Of a DNA stretch of 20,198 bases, positions 7,361 to 14,573 are shown piece after piece; the stretch's first letter is position 1; every line of letters begins with the position of its first letter. The stretch covers positions 1 to 20,198 of the forward strand of contig CAJUFL010000064.1 in NCBI GenBank assembly GCA_910585605.1. The letters run 5' to 3'. The DNA is from an uncultured Lachnospiraceae bacterium. Lineage in GTDB: Bacteria; Bacillota; Clostridia; Lachnospirales; Lachnospiraceae. Position numbers and translations under genes: made by a program. The notes under the pieces are model-generated. The model searched no databases. It was not told where the DNA came from and saw only the letters and a list, made by a program, of their open reading frames with translations.

Positions 7361-8731
7361 TTATTCTACAGTAATGTAGTTATAACCGTCTGATACGGAA
7401 TCCTTAACCATCTGGATTGCTGCATCAATATCCTTAGCTTCACCTGAGTTGTAAGCAGCAGATGCTGTATCAACGAAACCATTGAAGATTGCATCATAAG
7501 ATGTAGCATTGCTTAAATCAATTCCCTCAGCAGCTTCCATGAATGTAGGAATCGGGTCATTACCACCACACTTATCAGAATTACCATTACCAGCATCACT
7601 TACAGCCTTAACAGCAGCCTTGTTGTTAACAAAATCCTTTGTCTCTTCGCAAAGCTTGGTCAGTACTTCTGTATCACAGCAAAGTGTTCTAAGTACTAAT
7701 GCAGCCAAAGCAGTATCTGGACAATCCTTACCTACTGATAAGTAAGTTCCACCCCAGTGATATGATACCGGTCCCTGACAGATGTTGTAATCATTTGCAT
7801 GCTCTTCCGGATTCAATGACCAGTATAAGAACCATGTACATCCGAAGTAACCAAATACATCCTTGTCCATGTTAGCTGTCCAAGCATCTGACCACATCTG
7901 TGTCTTGTTAGTATAGTCTCCATCATAAAGCTTCTTAGCTGTCTCAAGATACTCTGTTACCCATCCGTCGATATTCAACTTGTCGTTCTCTACCCAAGGT
8001 GACTTTCTAGAGTCAGCGATTGGATACTTAACATCATCCGGACCAGAAACAATCTTGTAACCAGCTTCTTTTAACTTGTCAGCAGTCTCAAAGAACTTAT
8101 CCCAGTCAGCAAGTGCAGCCTGAACGGTATCAGGATCAGAAGCACCTAATACTTCCTCAGCGATATCAGTTCTGTAGCAGAATACACCAGGAGTTGCCTG
8201 CCATGAAACAGCCTTAACAGCTCCGTTGTATGTAGCATAGTCTAAAGTATACTGATACATTTCAGAAAAGTCATCTCCACCAATACCAATGTCAGCCATA
8301 GGAATTGTGTACTCTGACTCTGTCCAGTGAAGTGCTACGTCGTTATCTGCTGCAATGATAGAAGGATACTTCTCAGCACCAGCACCAGCCTGAAGTAATG
8401 TGTCAATCTGTGTCTGATACTCAACGTCGGTACCACCAACTCCAAGGTTAACATACTCTACTCTGTCAGAGTACTGTGGATAAGCATCTCTGAAATACTG
8501 TAATCTGTCACCTAACTCAGTGTTCCAAGAGTAAACATAGATTGGATCTCCATCTTCTGATGGCATCTCAACTTCCTGAACTTCCTCTGTTGCCGGAGTC
8601 TGTGCGTCATCTCCACCAGCTGTTGTTCCTTCTGTTGTTGTTGCATCATCATCACCGCCGCCACAAGCAACAAGTGATAATCCCATTGCCAAAGCTAATG
8701 ATAATGCCATTACTTTTTTGAATTTTTTCAC
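7361..8731 (-). CDS. Carbohydrate ABC transporter solute-binding lipoprotein
   Basis: Extracellular sugar-binding lipoprotein that delivers substrate to the two permeases. The protein has 456 residues from a GTG start at 8731, chosen because AAAGGAGGG lies seven bases upstream and because it begins exactly with a signal peptide (VKKFKKVMALSLALAMGLSL). The lipobox LVAC gives C23 as the lipidated cysteine, followed by a low-complexity Gly/Asp/Thr linker up to about residue 60. The longer frame to 8821 has no signal-peptide logic and overlaps the promoter leader. The mature part resembles family 1 binding proteins (QIDTLLQAGAGAEKYPSIIAADND). Ligand is unknown. It is the first gene of the operon, with promoter at 8836-8864 and an intercistronic hairpin after it. 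Confidence 0.93.
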   Translation of the reverse strand: MKKFKKVMALSLALAMGLSLVACGGGDDDATTTEGTTAGGDDAQTPATEEVQEVEMPSEDGDPIYVYSWNTELGDRLQYFRDAYPQYSDRVEYVNLGVGGTDVEYQTQIDTLLQAGAGAEKYPSIIAADNDVALHWTESEYTIPMADIGIGGDDFSEMYQYTLDYATYNGAVKAVSWQATPGVFCYRTDIAEEVLGASDPDTVQAALADWDKFFETADKLKEAGYKIVSGPDDVKYPIADSRKSPWVENDKLNIDGWVTEYLETAKKLYDGDYTNKTQMWSDAWTANMDKDVFGYFGCTWFLYWSLNPEEHANDYNICQGPVSYHWGGTYLSVGKDCPDTALAALVLRTLCCDTEVLTKLCEETKDFVNNKAAVKAVSDAGNGNSDKCGGNDPIPTFMEAAEGIDLSNATSYDAIFNGFVDTASAAYNSGEAKDIDAAIQMVKDSVSDGYNYITVE

Positions 8732-8808
8732 GAAAAAACCCTCCTTTAAAAATGTGTGTGTGTTATCCCGTCCTGACATAACATTATATATATTTAGACG
8801 GAATATGT

Positions 8809-8826
8809 TTGAATTTCTCAATTCAA
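8809..8826. promoter_or_regulatory. Operator-like palindrome just downstream of the ABC operon start site
   Basis: TTGAATTTCTCAATTCAA is a perfect 7-bp inverted repeat with a 4-bp centre. It begins about four bases after the predicted transcription start (near 8829), where a repressor would block transcription. No regulator gene is nearby and I cannot assign the site to a known family. Confidence 0.4.
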
Positions 8827-8835
8827 CATAGGTAC

Positions 8836-8864
8836 ATTATAGGACACAATAGACAATTTGGCAA
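8836..8864 (-). promoter_or_regulatory. Sigma-A type promoter of the sugar ABC operon
   Basis: Minus-strand TTGCCA (8859-8864) and a consensus TATAAT (8836-8841) with a 17-bp spacer. The predicted start near 8829 gives a leader of about 97 nt before the GTG start of the binding-protein gene. Confidence 0.8.
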
Positions 8865-8945
8865 GTCTTTTTTTCTAAATCCTTTTTCTTTTTTGTACAC
8901 ATTGTCTTAATATGATGTTTTTTCGGCATACTTTATTATATAATT

Positions 8946-8987
8946 TTAAAAAAATTGTGCAAAATCTAAAAGAGATTTTGCACAATT
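8946..8987 (-). terminator. Rho-independent terminator of the corC-like/ABC-F/hydrolase operon
   Basis: A perfect 15-bp inverted repeat, AATTGTGCAAAATCT at 8953-8967 and its complement at 8973-8987, with a 5-nt loop. On the minus strand the stem runs straight into a tract of seven T (8948-8954). It lies about 20 nt past the hydrolase-fold gene stop. Confidence 0.92.
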
Positions 8988-9006
8988 CACGTTTAATATC
9001 CGTTTA

Positions 9007-10050
9007 TCACCTTTTTTTCATGAGAAAATCCATTATTTTTTCTGACATTTCCTCTGGTATATAAGTATATAACGCAGACGGACCGGACAGTTCTACACAT
9101 TCCACATTATCATACTGTCCAAAATATTCCATCCGTGCTTTATTATAAGCTGCTTCAAAATCATATCCCGGATTTTCTTCCTCTGCCGCCTTTAAATCAG
9201 CCATTGCACTTGCATCCGTTGACAGATAAGGTTCCATGATCGGATTTGACAACATAACGAACATTGGAATGTCTTCTAAAAATCCGCCTTCGTTTGCCGC
9301 TCTTGCATTATCGCCAAGCGCTTTATCTTCTTCATACATATCCTTGGTATAACTTCCCCTTGATATCAATGCCCTACGTACAAGAATCTGCTTGTCCGAA
9401 TAAAGATTATACTGATTATCCGGATATGCCGAATCAATATGTCTGGTCACTCCTATCCGGGAAAACAGATACATCATATATCGGAATCCACTCTCTTCGC
9501 TCTGATAAGACGCATATTCTTCTGGTGTAGACATATCCAAACCAATAATAGCACTGATCTCCTCCGGGTATTTCCCCGCCCAGTAGAACGCTTCTATTCC
9601 GCTTGTTGTCTGTGCAAACAAAGTTAGTTTACCTTCTATCCCGGCCCCGGCAAGTGCCTTTCTGGTTTCTTCCGTGATATTATCAACGCTTTTGTCCCCG
9701 CAGCCAGCCTCACTGTATCCATTTCCCGGCCGGTCAACATAAACGATCCTAAAGCCGTCTGCAAGCTTCTCAAATAGTGGCTGCATTGCAATGGAAGCAT
9801 CCGCCATTCCTGTTCCGTGAAGAAATACAATAGTATCTTCCGCATTTTCATCACCTGTTACATATACATGCATTTTATGCCCGTCTACTTCTACCATCTG
9901 CCCCGGAGGGTCAGCTATCAGCCCTGCCTCGTCCTTTAATTTGCTCTGGTTGGAAAAATACACCCAGCCTATAACCGCTACTGTAATCATCACTGTAATT
10001 AACAGTAGTATTAAAAATATCTTTGTAACTCTATGCAGAAAATCTCTCAT
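9007..10050 (-). CDS. Membrane-anchored alpha/beta-hydrolase-fold protein, catalytic triad apparently lost
   Basis: A 347-residue protein with one N-terminal membrane helix (about 11-31) and an outward alpha/beta-hydrolase fold: oxyanion motif VFLHGTG (75-81), VDRPGNGYS (105-113), and the nucleophile-elbow region LFAQTTSGIEAFYWAGKYPEEI (from 144). In active relatives the elbow reads G-x-S-x-[GS]; here it is A-Q-T-T-S, so the nucleophile position is Thr148. At the C-terminus the position where His is expected before the PEE motif is Ser325 (GPSALYTYIPEEM), and no clear acid follows IPMFVMLSNP. Either this is a non-enzymatic descendant or an unusual hydrolase. It begins 17 bp after the ABC-F stop with an AAGGA ribosome site and ends at a strong terminator. 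Substrate and role are unknown. Confidence 0.82.
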   Translation of the reverse strand: MRDFLHRVTKIFLILLLITVMITVAVIGWVYFSNQSKLKDEAGLIADPPGQMVEVDGHKMHVYVTGDENAEDTIVFLHGTGMADASIAMQPLFEKLADGFRIVYVDRPGNGYSEAGCGDKSVDNITEETRKALAGAGIEGKLTLFAQTTSGIEAFYWAGKYPEEISAIIGLDMSTPEEYASYQSEESGFRYMMYLFSRIGVTRHIDSAYPDNQYNLYSDKQILVRRALISRGSYTKDMYEEDKALGDNARAANEGGFLEDIPMFVMLSNPIMEPYLSTDASAMADLKAAEEENPGYDFEAAYNKARMEYFGQYDNVECVELSGPSALYTYIPEEMSEKIMDFLMKKR

Positions 10051-10067
10051 TTATCTATCATTCCTTC

Positions 10068-11699
10068 TCAATCCTTATCCAAACTGCTCACATTCATAAC
10101 CTGACGCTTTCTAGCATATTCATCATTCTCTAAATATTCATCATAAGTAGTCATTTTATCAATCAGCCCCGTTGCAGTCAGCTCCATAATACGGTTCGCA
10201 GTGGTCTGAATAAACTGATGATCCTGAGAAGAAAATAAAATCACGCCTGGAAACTTAATCAATCCGTTATTTAATGCTGTAATGGATTCCATGTCCAAAT
10301 GATTGGTCGGTTCATCTAATAACAATACATTAGAACCCATAATCATCATTTTGGAAAGAAGACATCTCACCTTCTCGCCTCCCGATAATACCTTCACTTT
10401 TTTTATTCCATCATCACCGGCAAAGAGCATTCTTCCAAGAAATCCTCTTACATAAGTTGGATCCTTTTCCTCCGAAAACTGAGTCAGCCAGTCAACAATC
10501 GTCAAATCATTATCAAACTCACGGGTATTATCCTTCGGAAAGTACCCCTGAGAAGTTGTAACACCCCATTTATAAGTTCCCTCATCCGGCTCCTCTTCCC
10601 CTGCAAGAATCTTAAACAGCATAGTGGTCGCAATGGTATTTGGTCCGACAAACGCTACTTTATCTTCCCTTCCGATAGTAAAAGAAAGATTGTCTAATAT
10701 CTTTTCTCCATCTACTGTCTTAGAAAGATTCTCAACTGTCAGCACTTCATTTCCAATCTCGCGATTAGGTCTGAAATCAATATATGGATATTTACGGCTG
10801 GATGGTCTCATTTCATCCAATTCAATCTTTTCCAATGCACGTTTTCTTGATGTCGCCTGCTTGGATTTGGAAGCATTTGCAGAAAACCGCTGAATGAATT
10901 CCTGAAGTTCTTTTATTTTTTCTTCTTTTTTCTTATTTGCTTCCTTCATCTGCTTGATCATCAGCTGACTGGATTCATACCAGAAATCATAATTACCCGC
11001 ATAAAGCTGAATCTTTCCATAATCAATATCCGCTATGTGGGTACATACTTTATTCAAAAAATAACGGTCATGGGACACCACAATTACTGTATTATCAAAA
11101 TTAATCAGAAATTCCTCCAGCCACGCAATGGCATCCAAATCTAAATGGTTGGTAGGCTCATCTAATAACAATACATCCGGATTGCCAAATAATGCCTGTG
11201 CAAGAAGAACCTTAACCTTAAGGGTATCTTCCAGCTCCGACATCATTTTATAATGATATTCCGTATCTACTCCAAGACCATTCAGCATAGTTGCAGCATC
11301 AGATTCTGCTTCCCAGCCGTTCATTTCAGCAAATTCTGCTTCCAGATCAGCAACTTTCGCACCGTCTTCGTCAGAAAAATCAGGCTTTGCATAAATATCT
11401 TCTTTTTCTTTCATGATATCATAAAGTCTTTTATTTCCCATAATAACAGTATCTAAAACCGTATACTCATTATACTTAAAATGATCCTGCTGCAATACGG
11501 AAAGCCGTTCTCCTGCATTCATGACAACATCACCTTTTGTCGTCTCGATTTCTCCTGAAAGAATCTTTAAAAATGTGGATTTCCCAGCTCCATTTGCACC
11601 AATCAGACCATAGCAGTTTCCCTCTGTAAACTTGATGTTTACATCTTCAAACAATGCCTTCTTCCCAAATCTCAATGTCACGTTATTTGCACTAATCAT
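10068..11699 (-). CDS. ABC-F family ATPase (duplicated ABC domain, translation factor type)
   Basis: Soluble protein with two ABC domains and no membrane segment, as in ABC-F proteins that act at the ribosomal E site. The 543 residues hold NBD1 with Walker A GANGAGKS (34-41), Walker B LLLDE (to 181) and switch H210, a charged helical linker (about 245-300, rich in Lys/Glu), and NBD2 with signature LSGGE (438-442) and Walker B LLLDE (to 463). NBD1 lacks the LSGGQ signature (SELEDT near 154-159), and NBD2 has GPNTIATT instead of a Lys-containing Walker A and Gln492 in place of the switch His. Thus one of the two composite ATP sites is canonical and the other is not. It is closest to the YkpA/YbiT type in layout; a resistance role is not shown. 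It sits between the CorC-like and hydrolase-fold genes. Confidence 0.9.
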   Translation of the reverse strand: MISANNVTLRFGKKALFEDVNIKFTEGNCYGLIGANGAGKSTFLKILSGEIETTKGDVVMNAGERLSVLQQDHFKYNEYTVLDTVIMGNKRLYDIMKEKEDIYAKPDFSDEDGAKVADLEAEFAEMNGWEAESDAATMLNGLGVDTEYHYKMMSELEDTLKVKVLLAQALFGNPDVLLLDEPTNHLDLDAIAWLEEFLINFDNTVIVVSHDRYFLNKVCTHIADIDYGKIQLYAGNYDFWYESSQLMIKQMKEANKKKEEKIKELQEFIQRFSANASKSKQATSRKRALEKIELDEMRPSSRKYPYIDFRPNREIGNEVLTVENLSKTVDGEKILDNLSFTIGREDKVAFVGPNTIATTMLFKILAGEEEPDEGTYKWGVTTSQGYFPKDNTREFDNDLTIVDWLTQFSEEKDPTYVRGFLGRMLFAGDDGIKKVKVLSGGEKVRCLLSKMMIMGSNVLLLDEPTNHLDMESITALNNGLIKFPGVILFSSQDHQFIQTTANRIMELTATGLIDKMTTYDEYLENDEYARKRQVMNVSSLDKD

Positions 11700-11752
11700 G
11701 TCTTTTCTTTTTCTCCTTGCTTAGATTTATATATAAAGTTACTGCATATTTC

Positions 11753-13030
11753 TTATTCCTGCAATTCCTCATCAATCATGATTGCTACCCTTGCAATACG
11801 ATTCTTATCCATAGAAACCACTTTAAGTGTAATACCATCCTTCATGACTGTCTCACCCACACAAGGAAGATGATCCAGTAATTCAATAACATAACCGCCC
11901 AGCGAATCATAATCTTCCGATTCCAGATTAACCCCGATACTGTCTTTCAAATCGTTCAATTTCATAGATGCATCAATCTCATAACGATTCTCACCTAATT
12001 TTGTTATTGTTTTTAGTTCGTCCATATCAAACTCATCACGAATTTCCCCGACAATCTCTTCTATTAAATCCTCGATGGTAATCAGACCAACTGCCGTTGC
12101 ATATTCATCCAATACAATTGCGAGAGAAACAAAGCGGTTCCTCATTTCTGCCATTATGGAAGATGTTTTTTGATATTCATAGACAAAAAACGGTTCCCTC
12201 ATAATACTTCTGACCGAAAATGTCCCCTTCTTCTGTTCTCCTGCATTCTGATAAAAAAACAAATCTTTTAAATAAACGATACCGATAACCGTATCCTTAT
12301 TATCATCATATACCGGCAGTCTGGAGTAATGATCTTCCCTGAAAGCTTCAAACAATTCATCAAAGGTTGCATCCACAGAAACGAGTGCCATGTCTGCTCT
12401 TGGAATCATAACATCTTTTGCCTTAGAATCCCCGAAATCCACGACATTATTAATCATGGATTTCTCCTCTTTTTCCAAAACACCATCCTCCACACTGACA
12501 TCCACGATTGTACGAAGTTCTCCTTCTGTCATCTGATTTGTGGCACTTTCCCGATCTACCCGAAGAATAAAGAAAATACCATTACTCAGTTTGTCTACAA
12601 ACCAAATTGCTGGTGTTAATAATACAATAAGAGGGGCAATTACATGAATATAGAGCAGAGAAATCTTTTCGCTGTATAATGTGGCCAATGATTTTGGTGT
12701 GATTTCTCCAAACAGCAAAACAACCAGTGTCAATACTCCGGTAGATACTCCAACCAATTTACTTCCAAACAAATCTGTCGTTACGGTTGTAGTCAATGCA
12801 GACGCTGAAATATTAACGATATTATTACCAATTAGAATGGCACTTAACATTTTTGACGGATTCTCTACCAGTTTCAAAACTCTTTGAGCATTTTTGTTTC
12901 CTTCCTCCGCCAAAGAACGCAGACGGTGCTTATTCACAGTTGTCAATGCAGTTTCTGCCGAAGAAAAGAACGCAGAAAGCAAAATCAAAATTACAATTGC
13001 AATAATTTGCAAAGTCGAATCGGGTTCCAA
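11753..13030 (-). CDS. CNNM/CorC (hemolysin C) family membrane protein with CBS pair
   Basis: Membrane protein of the DUF21-CBS-CorC_HlyC architecture, a family linked to magnesium or cobalt efflux and stress tolerance, although older annotation says hemolysin. The 425 residues contain a DUF21/CNNM membrane part (about 5-160, with FFSSAETALT near 21-30 and the conserved GEITPKS at 108-114), an acidic connecting helix, two CBS domains (about 205-325, ending DEYATAVGLITIEDLIEEIVGEI) and a C-terminal CorC_HlyC domain (about 345-420, YDSLGGYVIELL). The start codon is TTG, supported by TTTTAGGAGG eight bases upstream and by the N-terminus MEPDSTLQII leading into the first helix. It has its own consensus promoter and is the first gene of an operon with the ABC-F and hydrolase-fold genes, 53 bp apart from the former. 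Confidence 0.93.
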   Translation of the reverse strand: MEPDSTLQIIAIVILILLSAFFSSAETALTTVNKHRLRSLAEEGNKNAQRVLKLVENPSKMLSAILIGNNIVNISASALTTTVTTDLFGSKLVGVSTGVLTLVVLLFGEITPKSLATLYSEKISLLYIHVIAPLIVLLTPAIWFVDKLSNGIFFILRVDRESATNQMTEGELRTIVDVSVEDGVLEKEEKSMINNVVDFGDSKAKDVMIPRADMALVSVDATFDELFEAFREDHYSRLPVYDDNKDTVIGIVYLKDLFFYQNAGEQKKGTFSVRSIMREPFFVYEYQKTSSIMAEMRNRFVSLAIVLDEYATAVGLITIEDLIEEIVGEIRDEFDMDELKTITKLGENRYEIDASMKLNDLKDSIGVNLESEDYDSLGGYVIELLDHLPCVGETVMKDGITLKVVSMDKNRIARVAIMIDEELQE

Positions 13031-13063
13031 AAAATTATCCTCCTAAAATAAATTTTGTGATTA

Positions 13064-13092
13064 ATTTTACTGAATGAAATATCTCTTGTCAA
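13064..13092 (-). promoter_or_regulatory. Consensus sigma-A promoter of the corC-like operon
   Basis: Minus-strand TTGACA (13087-13092) and TAAAAT (13064-13069) with a 17-bp spacer. The predicted start is about 27 nt upstream of the TTG start codon, leaving just room for the AGGAGG ribosome site. Confidence 0.82.
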
Positions 13093-13152
13093 GTCATACT
13101 AACTAATGTAGCTGTTTTAGTGTTGTATTTATACCAAAAAGGAGTAGTTAAA

Positions 13153-13338
13153 ATGAGAAGCTCAAAGAAACAATATGAAAATGTAGCCAAAAGATGCAGT
13201 TCTTATGCAAAGACAACTACCAGTGAATTATCAAACTGCGTAGACTGCAACTGTACTAGCTGCTTAAACTGTGATCACTTTGCTCCGGACGAGCACTGTG
13301 TTTTGGATCTTTACGATTCTATCGCAAAAAACCTATAG
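13153..13338 (+). CDS. Small cysteine-rich protein, possible metal binder
   Basis: A 61-residue protein with seven cysteines: C15, then a cluster C29-x2-C32-x-C34-x2-C37-x2-C40-x8-C49, with H42 and H48 nearby. The spacing suggests zinc or Fe-S binding, or disulfides if exported, but there is no signal peptide. The ATG at 13153 is chosen because AAAGGAG lies eight bases upstream; the frame upstream to 13120 has no such site. It is divergent from the corC-like gene and convergent with the second parvulin-like gene, so it is a single-gene unit. I believe similar short proteins occur in other Lachnospiraceae but cannot name a family. Function is unknown. Confidence 0.75.
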   Translation: MRSSKKQYENVAKRCSSYAKTTTSELSNCVDCNCTSCLNCDHFAPDEHCVLDLYDSIAKNL

Positions 13339-13353
13339 CAGAAGCGCAGTTAT

Positions 13354-13387
13354 TTTGCCAATGCTTTAATTAAAAAGCATTGGCAAA
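13354..13387. terminator. Hairpin between convergent genes (likely shared 3' end)
   Basis: TTTGCCAATGCTTT (13354-13367) and AAAGCATTGGCAAA (13374-13387) are a perfect 14-bp inverted repeat with a 6-nt loop. It lies between the stops of the Cys-rich gene (+) and the parvulin-like gene (-). There is no clear U tract on either side, so it may be a weak terminator or a 3'-end protecting hairpin. Confidence 0.65.
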
Positions 13388-13393
13388 TACTGT

Positions 13394-14389
13394 TTACTGT
13401 AAAAAAGACAACATTGATACGTGCTTCCAGCGTTTATCATTCTTGTAATCCTTGTCATCCCTTACATGAACTTCATAAAGTTTTTCCAGAATTTCCTCTT
13501 TTTTTTCCTGTATTTCTGTCTCTTCTTCATATAAAGCAACCGATCCTGCATGCTCCTTAGCATCTGGCTCTATTAATTCTATAACATAGAATCCGTAATC
13601 CCCTTCTATCAAACCGCTTACCTCACCTTCAGAAACAGAATCAACCGCTCTCTTATATTCTTTCTCAAGATCATCATATTTCAAATACTTTTCCATGCCT
13701 GTTACAGAATTTCCATAGGACTTTGAAAGAATTCCGAGGTCTCCACCTTCATGAACTTTATCAACCAAATCCAAAGCATCTGCCTTCCTTTGTGCTATCA
13801 GTTCATCTGATAATCGGACGATTTTTCCTTCTTCATCAGACTGCACCATGCCCTCTTTATCCAGTGCTGCCGTCGAAAAGGTCACCTGATAAACCTTAAT
13901 ATACCGTTCCGCTTTTATATCCTCTTGCGACAAACTGTCCACATAAGCATCTCCCAAAAGTTTCATTCGGAAAACCCTCTCAACATCAGAAACGGAAATG
14001 TCCAGATTCGACATCCACTTTTCACCACAGAAAGCCGCTATTTCTTCTGCATTTTTTTGTGCCTCCTGTTTTATTTCATCCGAGATTTCAAACTGTGCCT
14101 CATTTGCTTCATTATATAGAAGTGCTGTGGAAATAATCACATTTTCCAGTTCTTCTTTATAATAATCACCATATGTTTTACTGTTATCATATGATTTTTT
14201 CATTTGCTCTTTATCCGAAAGATTATGTTCCCTGATATAAATAAGACCAAATGCCGTAACATCTGTCTCATAGATTTTCTCCCCATTTAAAGAGAAAATC
14301 CATCCGCCTCCTCTGCCACAGGCAAAAGTACCTGCTGCCAGCAGCATACATAATATTACCGCTATAACCTGCTTTTTACTGCCAATCAT
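13394..14389 (-). CDS. Second parvulin/SurA-like exported protein
   Basis: A 331-residue paralogue of the lipoprotein at 3762-4880. It has an N-terminal signal segment (about 6-23) ending TFACGRGG, so C24 could be lipidated although the lipobox lacks the usual -3 aliphatic residue. A SurA-N-like helical region spans about 35-155 and a parvulin-like region about 162-275 (EGEVSGLIEGDYGFYVIELI). As in the paralogue, the histidines expected in an active parvulin are replaced (YIKVYQVTF and GFYVIEL), so a chaperone role is more likely than prolyl isomerisation. The ribosome site is weak (AGGA about nine bases before ATG). It follows ilvC on the same strand, separated by 184 bp containing a hairpin with a U tract; I found no good separate promoter. 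Confidence 0.78.
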   Translation of the reverse strand: MIGSKKQVIAVILCMLLAAGTFACGRGGGWIFSLNGEKIYETDVTAFGLIYIREHNLSDKEQMKKSYDNSKTYGDYYKEELENVIISTALLYNEANEAQFEISDEIKQEAQKNAEEIAAFCGEKWMSNLDISVSDVERVFRMKLLGDAYVDSLSQEDIKAERYIKVYQVTFSTAALDKEGMVQSDEEGKIVRLSDELIAQRKADALDLVDKVHEGGDLGILSKSYGNSVTGMEKYLKYDDLEKEYKRAVDSVSEGEVSGLIEGDYGFYVIELIEPDAKEHAGSVALYEEETEIQEKKEEILEKLYEVHVRDDKDYKNDKRWKHVSMLSFLQ

Positions 14390-14415
14390 CTAATCAATCC
14401 TATCATTCTTTTTTT

Positions 14416-14537
14416 CTGCCAGATATATGTTTCCCCATAGGTAAAAACTGCCGGATATCCATCCAGCCCTCTTCACATTCCCTGTAAATATTACATAGAA
14501 AAGTCCAGACAGGCACATGAACTGATATCCGACAGTT
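14416..14537 (-). promoter_or_regulatory. Putative attenuator-like RNA region between ilvC and the parvulin-like gene
   Basis: On the minus strand the segment 14524-14537 (AACTGTCGGATATC) can pair along its full length with 14446-14459 (GATATCCGGCAGTT, one U.G), and an 11-nt part of it (14525-14535) can also pair with a second copy of the motif at 14416-14426 (ATATCTGGCAG, two wobbles). The first pairing uses the 3' arm of a compact terminator hairpin at 14443-14467, so the structures exclude each other. The enclosed 64 nt match no riboswitch I know. Confidence 0.4.
14443..14467 (-). terminator. Compact terminator-like hairpin after ilvC
   Basis: Minus-strand GCTGGAT and ATCCGGC form a 7-bp stem (one U.G) with a GGAT loop, followed by A-G-UUUUU. 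It lies about 107 nt after the ilvC stop and 54 nt before the next gene, so it could end the ilvNC transcript or attenuate read-through. Confidence 0.55.
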
Positions 14538-14573
14538 ATATTAGTATCTTATCTTATTGATAAGCATCAGCAA

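Noticed and set aside
10068..11699. ABC-F gene as an antibiotic resistance determinant
   Set aside because: Layout is closer to housekeeping YkpA/YbiT-like proteins, and the degenerate second ATP site gives no support for a resistance subtype. Sequence alone cannot show resistance.
11700..11752. Separate promoter for the ABC-F gene
   Set aside because: TTGCAG with 17-bp spacing leads only to a poor TAACTT; co-transcription with the corC-like gene is simpler.
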